The notes under the pieces: generated by a model
What the model was told of the DNA's origin: nothing
Database searches by the model: none
Seen by the model: only the letters and a program-made list of their open reading frames with translations
Shown: piece by piece, positions 8,570 to 16,416 of the stretch
How positions within the stretch are numbered: position 1 is the stretch's first letter
How the letters are laid out: every line of letters starts with the position of its first letter
DNA from: Natronosalvus amylolyticus
Lineage (GTDB): Archaea > Halobacteriota > Halobacteria > Halobacteriales > Natrialbaceae
Reading direction: 5' to 3'
Assembly (NCBI RefSeq): GCF_024298845.1
Contig: NZ_CP101160.1
Location: forward strand, 62,001-126,000
Length of the DNA: 64,000 nucleotides
Position numbers and translations under genes: made by a program

Positions 8570-8869
8570 TACCACCAACGAAATTGCAGTTGCCTACCTT
8601 ACAAGATATATCCGCTGAGGGCGCAGCAACAATATTGATTTCACATTGGAGTAGGAGTACCAAATTCCCTGGTGCCGAATTACAAGGGAATTTCGATTTC
8701 ACCCCTTGTTACGATCCCCTCACCCTCTCTATCATGTAGTCGATTTCTGCCACCCCTGTTCCGTAATCGAATCATCCCACTGGAATTGAGTTTGAGCTCA
8801 CGGCTCCTCACCCCCGGTCGGTGGGACAGTCATAACCGTACGGCGAACCTCTACCAAGAGAGAGTCAAG
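8570..8869. other. 300-bp intergenic stretch with a 9-bp inverted repeat
   Basis: Contains AAATTCCCT (8662-8670) and AGGGAATTT (8685-8693), a perfect 9-bp inverted repeat with a 14-bp loop, either a terminator stem for the UspA gene or an operator for the CBS gene. An open frame extends upstream of 8870, but its composition (Ser/Leu/Pro-rich, no acidic bias) is unlike the real protein. Confidence 0.4.
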
Positions 8870-10087
8870 ATGGACATCACCGAGATCGTTTCCACGTCGT
8901 TCACCGAATTCGACGTCGGGACACCCCTCTCTAAAGTTGCAGGAGCGTTCGAGAATCAGGAACTAGATGCCGTTGTCGTTACGGACGGAGACGAGTATCG
9001 CGGCATCGTCAGCCGTAGACAGCTGGCATCCTCGTCTAATCAGCCTTCGAAGAAGGTCGGTTCCCAGGTCAAACACGTCCCGGCCGTTGAACGCACCGAG
9101 GACGTCCGCGAGGTCGCACGGCTCATGATCGGGAGCGACGCCAAGACACTTCCCGTGCTTGACGACGGCCGCGTCTACGGCGTCGTAACCGCAGATGCCG
9201 TCCTCGTGGCCGTCCGCCCGTTCCTCGACGCGGCGACCGTCACCGAGGCGTACTCGGGCGAGTTGATCAGCGTCCCCCCTGAGACCGGTATCGGGAAAGC
9301 ACTCAACACGCTACGGGAATCGGGCATCGCCCATCTCCCGGTTGTCGAGGACGACGAAGTAGTGGGGATGCTAAGTCTCTACGACGTCATCGAGTTCACG
9401 ACGCGAGGTGGGAGTCGGAGCCAGGGTGGTTCATCCGGCAACTTCGGCGGCGGCGGTGGGAAAGCCACCGGTGGGAGCCACGGGGGCTTCGGCGCGCGCG
9501 AGGGAGATTCCGATCGGATGCTCGATCTGCCGGTTCGGAATCTGATGTCCGATATGGTCGTGACCATCGGGCGAGACGCAACGCTCGACGAGGTGGTCGA
9601 GACGATGTTCGAGTGGGAAATCTCCTCGCTCGTCGTCACTGACAGTGAGACGGACAAGCCCATCGGCATCGTTACGACGACGGACGTCATTGAGGCGCTC
9701 ACCTGGGAGCGGGACAACGGACGCCACCCCGTGCAAGTATTCGGTATCGACTTGCTCGATAGTATTGACTACGACGGCGTCTCGGCATTGATCGAGAGCG
9801 TGACCTCGAAGTACGGCGAAATGCAGGTGATCAAGGCCAGCATCGAACTACAAGAGCACAAGGAACAGAGGCGGGGCGTGCCGCTCGTGCTGGCACGGAT
9901 CCGGCTGGTCACCGATCGGGGCTACTTCACCGCCGATGGCGAGGGCTACGGCGCTACACACGCGATCCGCCTCGCCGCGAACGCCGTCGAACGACAACTC
10001 CTGAAGGGGAAGACCTACGACAGATCGATGAAGCAACCCGACGTCGAGGAACAGGAGAAGCTCTACGGCTGGTGGCTCGGTGGATGA
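8870..10087 (+). CDS. CBS-domain protein with C-terminal ribosome-hibernation-like domain
   Basis: A 405-residue protein. Residues 5-115 are two CBS motifs and 120-178 a third. A glycine/serine-rich linker spans 179-212 (SRSQGGSSGNFGGGGGK). The fourth CBS lies at 218-280. Residues 285-385 resemble the HPF/RaiA (S30AE) fold: alternating strands followed by a basic C-terminal helix HAIRLAANAVERQLLKGK. CBS pairs usually sense adenine nucleotides; HPF-type domains bind the 30S decoding centre in dormant ribosomes. A nucleotide-gated ribosome-silencing factor is a reasonable inference. The start is at MDITEIV because the upstream extension is not protein-like. Confidence 0.85.
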   Translation: MDITEIVSTSFTEFDVGTPLSKVAGAFENQELDAVVVTDGDEYRGIVSRRQLASSSNQPSKKVGSQVKHVPAVERTEDVREVARLMIGSDAKTLPVLDDGRVYGVVTADAVLVAVRPFLDAATVTEAYSGELISVPPETGIGKALNTLRESGIAHLPVVEDDEVVGMLSLYDVIEFTTRGGSRSQGGSSGNFGGGGGKATGGSHGGFGAREGDSDRMLDLPVRNLMSDMVVTIGRDATLDEVVETMFEWEISSLVVTDSETDKPIGIVTTTDVIEALTWERDNGRHPVQVFGIDLLDSIDYDGVSALIESVTSKYGEMQVIKASIELQEHKEQRRGVPLVLARIRLVTDRGYFTADGEGYGATHAIRLAANAVERQLLKGKTYDRSMKQPDVEEQEKLYGWWLGG

Positions 10088-10675
10088 CGGTATTAGGCAC
10101 ACTTACCGAACAACGTGAGCCGAGACGACAGGGGGACGACCGACGTACGTCGATTGCTTTCAGAAATTTGTTTTACTACCGGTTCCTACCTATCCCCCTC
10201 GGGCTGGTACGGCTCACCCTGCACGAATGGGTTCAGGTAGGATCTTGTCGAACTCGGATTAGACAATTTCTAAGATAGGTTTACTGAATATGCGCCCCCG
10301 ATCAGCAAAATTCGTGGAAATTGCCACAATGTTGCCAGAATCTGCGTGACCGACTTTGAGCATCGGTTCAGCGTTTTGGCTTCGATCGTTTCAAACTAAT
10401 TCGATCGATCTTTGAACACTCTAGTGGTTCGTCGAACGGATTCCGATCTTTCATCGTCCAGAAACCATCGAAATCGATAGTCAGATCCGAGAGAATTTCG
10501 AAATCCACGCGTTGTTGCAATGCCGGGAAACACGACCCCTCCCAATTCTCCCCTCCCGAATCGCAGCGACTCGACAAATAGGCCCACCTTTCTTCACTTG
10601 GCGAAGAACACCAGATGCTAAATAGGTGAACTAAGTTTGAAACTGGAGCTACTCATTTTCAACCACACCCGTTTC
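10088..10675. other. 588-bp intergenic stretch, no supported gene
   Basis: A 69-codon minus-strand frame (10368-10577) exists, but it has no TATA box at a leaderless distance and no recognised family. Several short inverted repeats of 5-6 bp occur, none convincing. The stretch separates the CBS gene from the regulator group and may be decayed coding DNA. Confidence 0.3.
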
Positions 10676-11083
10676 TCACTTGTGGACGTCGTACGACTCG
10701 ACCAACGTGAGGAGATCTCGTTCCAGTTCACCGCCAATAAACTGGACGCGCCCCGTTTCAGCCTCATAGTCGATTATCCGAGCCTCGTCCAGTTTTGGAA
10801 GATGGGTATGGTGAAGTGTGATCCGGACGCGTTGTCGGTGTTCGGCTGACTCCCGTTTCGTGTCATCGTCCCGAACCCGGTCTGCAACGCGATCTACGAG
10901 CACATCGTATTCCAGTGTCTTCTCGGAGGCGGTGTCCAACGCGTCGAGGATGGCACGTCGATGTTCGTCCGCTACTGCTGACAGAACCGTATTGGGGGAG
11001 ATCGCTCTCTCATGCCTTGAAGAACCGGAAACCGCATCAATTGACTGGATATCACGTGTCCCCAGCTCTCGACTCTCATCCAT
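10676..11083 (-). CDS. winged-helix protein, DUF7344-like
   Basis: A 135-residue protein starting MDESRELGTRDIQS. Residues 25-130 form a winged helix: LSAVADEHRRAILDALDTA, a linker with DDDTKRESAEHRQRVRITLHHTHLPKLDEARIIDYE, and a beta-wing. This is the layout of the DUF7344 haloarchaeal regulators, named from memory. The frame stays open to 11197, but the extra residues cover the 14-bp motif at 11122-11135, so 11083 is preferred. The motif lies 38 bp before this start and also precedes both HTH_10 genes, suggesting joint control. Confidence 0.75.
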   Translation of the reverse strand: MDESRELGTRDIQSIDAVSGSSRHERAISPNTVLSAVADEHRRAILDALDTASEKTLEYDVLVDRVADRVRDDDTKRESAEHRQRVRITLHHTHLPKLDEARIIDYEAETGRVQFIGGELERDLLTLVESYDVHK

Positions 11084-11121
11084 ACTCTCATAACGGAGGC
11101 CCAATTGCCTGGCTCTGTCCC

Positions 11122-11135
11122 ATGGTGTATAATGG
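11122..11135 (-). promoter_or_regulatory. 14-bp shared motif, copy 1
   Basis: On the minus strand it reads CCATTATACACCAT, 38 bp before the ATG at 11083. It differs by one base from the copies at 11853 and 11947. Orientation relative to the gene is the same in all three cases. Confidence 0.6.
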
Positions 11136-11141
11136 AATCGG

Positions 11142-11807
11142 TCAGTCCATGTTCGCCGCTGACTCGGGCGTGAGAAGCGCGTGTCTTCCGAACGCACCGA
11201 TGGCCCGACGCAGTCGCTCCGTCACTGCCTGATCGGAAATTCCGAGTTCGTCAGCTAACTTCGCAGTCGTACAGCCTCGTGGAATGTCGTAGTATCCCAT
11301 TCGGATGGCAAGTGTAAGCGCTTCTCGTTGGGGCTCACTCAAACCGTACCACGGGCCAGCATCGGGGTCTGTCGGATTATATATACGGGTTATCTCCAGA
11401 GAGATGTGCGCATCCTCACAACAGGTCTGGCACTGACTCAATGCTTCGCGGTCTGCGAATCGAATCTCGAAATTCCAGCCTTCCGGTGATCCAGTTGCAC
11501 TCAGTATTTGCCCTTCGTGTTCCAAAATGCACTCAAAAAGGTGATCCTGGCTCGCATCCCAGTCGAGTCTTAACAGCGTCCGGTCGTCGAAGACGTCCAC
11601 ATCTGTGACGCTATTGACCGTTGGATAGCGCTCGACGGAATCGAGAAAGCCGTTTTCGACCGGTTCGTAGACCCAGAAAAGTGGCACGGTAGCGCCCCCA
11701 CTCGGGACGAGCGTTTCGAGTTCGACCGCCGACGCTCGCTCTAAACTGAGAATTTGGCCGAGTTCGAAGTCGTCGGATGGAATGCGAATCTCCGTTATTA
11801 CACTCAT
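11142..11807 (-). CDS. HTH_10 (bacterio-opsin-activator type) transcription regulator
   Basis: A 221-residue regulator. Residues 1-150 are a GAF/Bat-like sensory half (LERASAVELETLVPSGGATVPLFWVYEP). Residues about 160-215 are the HTH_10 domain: LSEPQREALTLAIRMGYYDIPRG then TTAKLADELGISDQAVTERLRRA. A cysteine cluster (CQTCC near residue 130) could bind metal or sense redox state. It is divergent from the related gene at 11999. Both have the 14-bp motif upstream, which fits auto- or cross-regulation. Confidence 0.9.
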   Translation of the reverse strand: MSVITEIRIPSDDFELGQILSLERASAVELETLVPSGGATVPLFWVYEPVENGFLDSVERYPTVNSVTDVDVFDDRTLLRLDWDASQDHLFECILEHEGQILSATGSPEGWNFEIRFADREALSQCQTCCEDAHISLEITRIYNPTDPDAGPWYGLSEPQREALTLAIRMGYYDIPRGCTTAKLADELGISDQAVTERLRRAIGAFGRHALLTPESAANMD

Positions 11808-11852
11808 GCTCGCTTATGAGACTAGATTGGTCGGTCGTACAAAAGGAGGCGA

Positions 11853-11866
11853 CATGGTGTATCATG
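11853..11866 (-). promoter_or_regulatory. 14-bp shared motif, copy 2
   Basis: ATGGTGTATCATGG on the plus strand, that is CCATGATACACCAT toward the gene starting at 11807, 45 bp away. It is an exact inverted match to the copy at 11947-11960; the two flank the centre of the divergent promoter region. Confidence 0.65.
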
Positions 11867-11946
11867 GCCACCTGGGTGCCAAACGGACACTTCGTTCCCA
11901 GAGCACGCGGTGCCGACCAGCACCGGTGCATTGGTTCATCTCGAAG

Positions 11947-11960
11947 CCATGATACACCAT
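11947..11960 (+). promoter_or_regulatory. 14-bp shared motif, copy 3
   Basis: CCATGATACACCAT, 38 bp before the ATG at 11999, the same spacing as copy 1 has to its gene. Together with copy 2 it makes a perfect 14-bp inverted repeat with arms 80 bp apart. Confidence 0.65.
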
Positions 11961-11998
11961 CCCCGTCGATTATCCGCCTGCTAGACGAAGGGTTCCGC

Positions 11999-12643
11999 AT
12001 GGCGACTGTAATGGAGTTTACAAGTCCGACAGAGGAGTTTCCGCTGGGGAGTGTGTTCGAGGACTTGCCCGGAGTAACGGTCGAACTGGAGCGCCTTATC
12101 CCACACGAGACGCTCATTATCCCGTACTTCTGGGTGCGTGGTGCAGAAACGGAGGATATCGAAGCTGCGTTCGAACCACACGCCGGCGTGACCAATATCC
12201 GAGTGGTTGATAGCGTCGAAGACGAGTATCTCATGCGTGCCGAGTGGGAACAAGAGTACTTCGGCATTCTGAGTGCTTTGGCCAAAGCCAACGTCGTCGT
12301 GCTCTCTGGAATCGGTACGAAAGACGAGTGGCGATTCGAGGTGCGTGGCGAGAGCCAGGAGACAATCGCCGAGTTTCGAGAGTACTGCCAGGAAAACGAC
12401 ATCCCGATAGCGATCACCGCTGTCCACGCCATGCTTCCGATCCAGGGGGAGGGCTACGAGTTGACCGAGACCCAACGCGAGGCACTGATATTGGCCTACG
12501 AGCGAGGATATTTCAACACCCCACGCGAGGTGTCGCTTGAAGAGGTCGCTGACGAGCTCGGCATCACCCAGCAGTCACTCTCATCACGCCTTCGACGCGG
12601 ACATCGACGCCTCATTGGAGCGACGCTCAGTAGTTCGGTGTGA
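11999..12643 (+). CDS. HTH_10 (bacterio-opsin-activator type) transcription regulator
   Basis: A 214-residue regulator, paralogous to the divergent neighbour. The N-terminal half (FTSPTEEFPLGSVFEDLPG) is the same sensory type. The C-terminal HTH_10 domain (about 155-205) reads LTETQREALILAYERGYFNTPR then EVADELGITQQSLSSRLRRG. An open frame extends upstream to 11777, but ATG 11999 gives the family N-terminus and leaves the 14-bp motif intact at 38 bp. Unlike the neighbour it lacks the cysteine cluster in the sensory half, having only an EYCQEN there. Confidence 0.9.
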   Translation: MATVMEFTSPTEEFPLGSVFEDLPGVTVELERLIPHETLIIPYFWVRGAETEDIEAAFEPHAGVTNIRVVDSVEDEYLMRAEWEQEYFGILSALAKANVVVLSGIGTKDEWRFEVRGESQETIAEFREYCQENDIPIAITAVHAMLPIQGEGYELTETQREALILAYERGYFNTPREVSLEEVADELGITQQSLSSRLRRGHRRLIGATLSSSV

Positions 12644-12726
12644 TCACTCGGTTAGATGCCCTTATTTAAACCCATTGTATAATCAGTGCCTCTATTAAAC
12701 TGACTCAGACGGCTAGACAAGCCAAG

Positions 12727-13092
12727 ATGGACACAACGGTATCTGGGGTTGGGGTCGAAGCAGTCGAGTACTCTCGGGAACCTGGGGCTGTTCGTACCCA
12801 GTTCGATCAGGAGAAGACGCCTGCGAGCATAGCTGTTATCGCAACACTGGCGGATCTAATGGGGACTGATCCGGTTGAACTCGACCCGCTCCATTCCGCT
12901 GTTGACCCCGACGAATTAGATGCGCTCGTCCGCGTTCGCAACGGGACGAACGGAAATCCCCACAACGGGGATACCCACGTCACATTCACGCACGAGGGGC
13001 ACGCGATAACCGTACACAGCTACGGTGTAATCACCATCACACCAGCACACGAACTTACAGCAAAGAAACACGAAAGGGGCGCAGGAAGATGA
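12727..13092 (+). CDS. HalOD1 output-domain protein
   Basis: A 121-residue protein built around the haloarchaeal output domain HalOD1 (residues about 30-110: SIAVIATLADLMGTDPVELDPL, then VTFTHEGHAITVHSYGVITITP). Family members are thought to be output modules of signal transduction, often as stand-alone proteins; the biochemical action is not known. It overlaps the next gene by 4 nt (ATGA), so the two are translationally coupled. Confidence 0.85.
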   Translation: MDTTVSGVGVEAVEYSREPGAVRTQFDQEKTPASIAVIATLADLMGTDPVELDPLHSAVDPDELDALVRVRNGTNGNPHNGDTHVTFTHEGHAITVHSYGVITITPAHELTAKKHERGAGR

Positions 13093-13274
13093 CGTCTGAG
13101 GAGACCTCGCTTACGTCGAAGGAGGAATTGAACGCGGAGCTGAAAGCCCTCCTTCGCAGGGCCTACGAGAGTGGTGTCGATGTGGAAGGCGGATTCGAAT
13201 GTCGGAATGGGGTCGAACATCCTGACTGGGACGTGATCGTCACGGAAGTCGAAAAGAACGAACATTCGGAGTGA
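13089..13274 (+). CDS. small conserved-type haloarchaeal protein, partner of HalOD1
   Basis: A 61-residue acidic protein, TSKEELNAELKALLRRAYES followed by GGFECRNGVEHPDWDVIV. The helix-then-CRNG...PDWDV layout is familiar from small proteins next to HalOD1 genes; I cannot give a function. The 4-nt overlap with the HalOD1 gene supports a two-gene transcript and possibly a complex. Confidence 0.75.
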   Translation: MTSEETSLTSKEELNAELKALLRRAYESGVDVEGGFECRNGVEHPDWDVIVTEVEKNEHSE

Positions 13275-13383
13275 CCGACGACGGGGGTTACCGGCCGTCG
13301 CGGATAACAGATTCGTGAGAGACTCTTAATCCGGGGAGTACCTCACGATATGTTGCGAACTCCATTACGTTCTACTTCCCAAA

Positions 13384-13491
13384 CTAGCGGACATGAGACT
13401 CGTCGAGTCCGATAGATTCCAAGACGAGGGATGACGGGGACTGAAATTCGACGAGATGCGTCGATTTCTCGGCCAGATCGCTGACGGTCAT
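13384..13491 (-). CDS. possible micro-protein (35 aa)
   Basis: MTVSDLAEKSTHLVEFQSPS then SLVLESIGLDESHVR. It is acidic and protein-like, with a TATA-like CTTATAGG about 25-30 nt before the ATG, exactly where a leaderless gene would have it. No family is recognised. It could equally be chance; a longer frame upstream lacks haloarchaeal composition. Confidence 0.3.
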   Translation of the reverse strand: MTVSDLAEKSTHLVEFQSPSSLVLESIGLDESHVR

Positions 13492-13672
13492 GACAAGTGA
13501 TATGCGCCTATAAGCGCTCCGCTGCTGACTATGCGCCCTGGACTTGCACGACGCTACGAACAACATCCATAGCTGGTAGATATTTCAGCGGTCAGTTCGC
13601 ATCTGTGTCCATCGATTGGTTTCTTTTTGAGACCGCGTAATAAATGAGGTGATCGTGCTGCACTAGTCCTCT

Positions 13673-13726
13673 GTATTCAGCAAGGTTGCTGAAACCTATC
13701 ACCTACTTGGGGTTTCAACAAGGCCT
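13673..13726 (-). repeat. IS-end relic C
   Basis: Read on the minus strand: GGCCTTGTTGAAACCCC, then GGTGATAGGTTTCAG, then CTTGCTGAATAC. The GTTGAAACCC and GGTGATAGGTTT blocks match relic B at 35555, and TGCTGAATAC matches relic A at 7873. Confidence 0.5.
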
Positions 13727-13803
13727 TCAATATGATACTATCACAGCTTGCTAGACAATGTAGCGACCGCTTTCCTTTATCCGCCACTCGTGATGAGACG
13801 CTA

Positions 13804-14496
13804 ATGGTTCGAAACCTGTCCGGGCGACTCACGATGGGAATCGTCGTCATCCTCATCGGCGTCATATTGCTGCTTTCGACGACCGGGGCCCTGGAGTTGC
13901 GGTCGGTGTGGGGACTGGTGGCGCTGCTGTTCGTGTTCGTTGGTCTCTGGACCCTTATTCGTAGCGAGTTTCGTAATCTCGTCGGTCCAGTCATGGTTAT
14001 CGCCATCGCAGGCACGTTCTTCCTTCGAAACGTAGGTATTCTTCCAGACGAGGTCATCAGCGTCTGGTGGCCGCTATTCATCGTTCTGTTTGGCCTGTTG
14101 CTCGTGATCAATCGGTCACGTAGACAACAGCGACGCAGACTCGAGGGCGATGCCAGCGGCGAAATCGCCGCCGCAGCTATTTTTGGTGGAGATAGCCGCC
14201 GACTGGTAACGGATACGTTCACCGGAGCCGAACTCATAACGATATTCGGCGATACCATGGTCGACCTTCGCGATAGCGATATCCGATCTCGTCCGGCAAT
14301 CATCGAGACAGTGACGCTGTTCGGCGACACTGAAATCCGCGTTCCGGACGACTGGACGGTGCGGGTTGAGACGCTGAACGTCTTCGGCGAGACGATCGAT
14401 CGACGCCCGCGGTCGGCTGGACGGGGGAGCGACTCACCCCCAGATCTGATCGTGACCGGGGTCACGCTGTTTGGCGAGACTGAAATCTCGGATTAA
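13804..14496 (+). CDS. LiaF-like membrane protein
   Basis: A 230-residue protein with four membrane segments (about residues 10-29, 34-51, 58-74 and 88-102), then a cytoplasmic beta-rich half with repeated LFGDT/VFGET strands (TIFGDTMVDLRD, TLFGDTEIRVPD, NVFGETIDRRP, TLFGETEISD). This is the layout of LiaF/VraT-type cell-wall stress proteins (DUF5668 plus DUF2154). In bacteria LiaF restrains a stress kinase. No kinase is adjacent here, so the archaeal role is open. The start at MVRNLSG avoids overlap with the IS relic. Confidence 0.8.
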   Translation: MVRNLSGRLTMGIVVILIGVILLLSTTGALELRSVWGLVALLFVFVGLWTLIRSEFRNLVGPVMVIAIAGTFFLRNVGILPDEVISVWWPLFIVLFGLLLVINRSRRQQRRRLEGDASGEIAAAAIFGGDSRRLVTDTFTGAELITIFGDTMVDLRDSDIRSRPAIIETVTLFGDTEIRVPDDWTVRVETLNVFGETIDRRPRSAGRGSDSPPDLIVTGVTLFGETEISD

Positions 14497-14559
14497 GACT
14501 AGTGAGAACGTCGGTTTCGACTCCTCGAGTGCTTACACTTCCTGAGAACACTGCCCGGA

Positions 14560-15021
14560 TCAGGAGTCGTCGCGTTCAATCTCGGTTCGGCGTCCGCTCA
14601 ACACCGTTGGCTCGAGTGCGTAGAGCTCGATGTCGAGTTGGTCTTTGGATTTCCCCCAGATCTCGAACAGAGGCTTTTTCGCGGCACCGTACTGTTCGAT
14701 GTGTTCGACGGTGAGTTCGTCCGGATCGATGTGCTCGAGTGTGCCTTCTGCAACGACACTGCGGTAGGTTTGGCCTTCACCGGCTTCCTCGTACACGACG
14801 AGTCGGGCGTCAGGCGTGGATTCGAGGAAGGCTCGCTTCTCGCTTTCCGGCGTCGATACCAGCCGCATATAAAATGTCTGTGCACTCGAATTATAGCCAT
14901 ACGAGATGGGTATCGCATAGGGTGCTTGCGCGCCTGAAAGGGCTAGAACGCCAGTTTCGTGCCGACTGAGAAAGCCATCGATTTCGGCTTCCGTCATTTC
15001 GGTTTCCTCGGCTAGTGGCAT
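14560..15021 (-). CDS. pyridoxamine 5'-phosphate oxidase family protein
   Basis: A 153-residue split-barrel flavin-binding protein of the PPOX type, starting MPLAEETEMTEAEIDGFLSR. It has the typical FLSRHETGVLALSG and PYAIPISYGYN strands, then RLVVYEEAGEGQTYRSVVAEG. Such proteins bind FMN or F420 and act on heme precursors, flavins or small oxidised molecules. The exact substrate is unknown. A second copy of the same type lies at 46014-46466. Confidence 0.85.
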   Translation of the reverse strand: MPLAEETEMTEAEIDGFLSRHETGVLALSGAQAPYAIPISYGYNSSAQTFYMRLVSTPESEKRAFLESTPDARLVVYEEAGEGQTYRSVVAEGTLEHIDPDELTVEHIEQYGAAKKPLFEIWGKSKDQLDIELYALEPTVLSGRRTEIERDDS

Positions 15022-15212
15022 CGTCGTATACGCAGTGATGGATGATCAGTCATTAAACGATTTCTGTTGGCGTCGGCTGGGATGGCTCCAACGCCAGGGT
15101 AAATTACGGAACATTGACAGTGGGTGTTGATTCATTCGGGACACTCGAGTGAGACACCGACTGGAAAGCCTGCCGGTGTTTCTCAGTACCACCATTGACA
15201 ACACTAGCCGAC

Positions 15213-15872
15213 TCAACTATCGCGTCCGAGAACGTCACCGAGCAATTTCCGCTGTGCAGTGATCAGATGTTCGGTCACTGTCGAGGGCGCGATATCGAGC
15301 GTTGCAGCGATTTCGGTCGCGTTCGCTCCTTTCGGGCGTTCGAAATAGCCCATGTCGAACGCCGTCTCGAGGACCTCTTCCTGCCGATCTGTGAGTTTCC
15401 CGCGGTTGACGAACACCCGCTCTTCGGGCGTTCCCTCGAGTGGCGGTCGCAGGAGTTGTTGGACGTCGACACCATCGAAGTGTTCGCGGAAGTCGGCCAT
15501 GATGGACTGCAGCTGTTCGAAGGTTTCAGCGTGGAAGACGACAGTGAGGATACCGTCCTCGACATCGTACCGGTGAATCGGACAGCCGTAGGAACCGAGA
15601 CAGGTACAGGGGCACGTTGTGTCGGTTTCGTGTTCGAAACGATAGATTGCGGTGTCTCCGTAGGAAAATATCGGTCCTCTAATCGAAGCGGGTTGTGCGT
15701 CGGTAGCCCGAACGGAGGGGGCCAAAAACTCGGTCGTACTCCCGACGTCGTCAGCGGGTACATTGCTGGTCGAAACCTGGGTAATACTCGTTTCGACCGC
15801 TCGAGAAAACTCGACGAGTGGACAGCTTTCCGGTGTCGTCACCGCTACGGTCGCACGTATACCCGACGACAT
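15213..15872 (-). CDS. HTH_10 transcription regulator
   Basis: A 219-residue regulator starting MSSGIRATVAV. The N-terminal half is a ligand-type domain containing CPCTCLGSYGCPIHRY (about residues 88-103), a cysteine/histidine cluster that could hold a metal or sense oxidation. The C-terminal part (about 160-215) is HTH_10: LTDRQEEVLETAFDMGYFER then TEIAATLDIAPSTVTEHLI. It resembles DmsR/Bat-type proteins. It lacks the 14-bp motif of the regulators near 11.8 kb. Its targets are unknown. Confidence 0.88.
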   Translation of the reverse strand: MSSGIRATVAVTTPESCPLVEFSRAVETSITQVSTSNVPADDVGSTTEFLAPSVRATDAQPASIRGPIFSYGDTAIYRFEHETDTTCPCTCLGSYGCPIHRYDVEDGILTVVFHAETFEQLQSIMADFREHFDGVDVQQLLRPPLEGTPEERVFVNRGKLTDRQEEVLETAFDMGYFERPKGANATEIAATLDIAPSTVTEHLITAQRKLLGDVLGRDS

Positions 15873-16117
15873 ACATCCGAGATTGCTCCTGTGCCCTCTT
15901 GAAGATACGGATGTTCGAGGCCGTCTAGAGCAACTAGGATACCCGTTGTAGGTGCAATACCGCATGCACTCGAGGTGCTACCGCGAAACCAGCGTCGATG
16001 CCCTCGGCGGAATCATCACTATCGGTTTATCGAAAACTCAAGCAGCCGTTGAGCGAACCGATAGCGTTGACAAACAACTGCTCCTGAAAAGCGGTGGTTG
16101 TAGTACTACACCAGTAT

Positions 16118-16411
16118 CTAGCTGGCTTCTTCTTCGTCGTCTCTGTCTGACAACCGTTTCGATAATCGATCCAATTTCGCTCGAGTAGACTCACGACGTT
16201 CCTTCGTCTCCTCAGGTTGGTACGCCATCGATTCCACGTCTCCGCACTCGAGCGTCACTGACACCACACTGCCGTCGTTCTGTGCGTCCGTAGGCAACCG
16301 TCCTACGGGCAAATCGAGTTGTTCGATTGTCTCGCCATCTTCTTCGAGCAAGATCACCGCAGTCTCGCCGTCGACGATTCGATCAACCACGCCGGTATAG
16401 GTCCCATCCAT
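16118..16411 (-). CDS. DUF3006 family protein
   Basis: A 97-residue protein: a short beta-barrel (YTGVVDRIVDGETAVILLEE, then LPVGRLPTDAQNDGSVVSV) followed by a charged helix rich in Arg/Asp/Glu. This is DUF3006, regularly found beside secreted ComEC-like MBL proteins in Firmicutes and haloarchaea. It starts 5 bp after the stop of the MBL lipoprotein gene at 16417, so the pair is an operon. Its function is unknown; a partner or chaperone of the hydrolase is an inference. Confidence 0.8.
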   Translation of the reverse strand: MDGTYTGVVDRIVDGETAVILLEEDGETIEQLDLPVGRLPTDAQNDGSVVSVTLECGDVESMAYQPEETKERRESTRAKLDRLSKRLSDRDDEEEAS

Positions 16412-16416
16412 TTTGA

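Larger units (their letters stand above)
13275..13803. other. 529-bp stretch with a possible tiny gene and an IS relic
   Basis: It holds the putative 35-residue gene at 13384-13491 and IS-end relic C at 13673-13726. An in-frame extension of the LiaF-like gene back to 13732 overlaps the relic, so it is not used as the start. Confidence 0.4.

Noticed and set aside
8672-8869. N-terminal extension of the CBS-domain protein
   Set aside because: Ser/Leu/Arg-rich without acidic bias, and it would include the inverted repeat at 8662-8693.
10368-10577. 69-codon minus-strand frame
   Set aside because: Only weakly protein-like, with no TATA at leaderless distance; left as intergenic.
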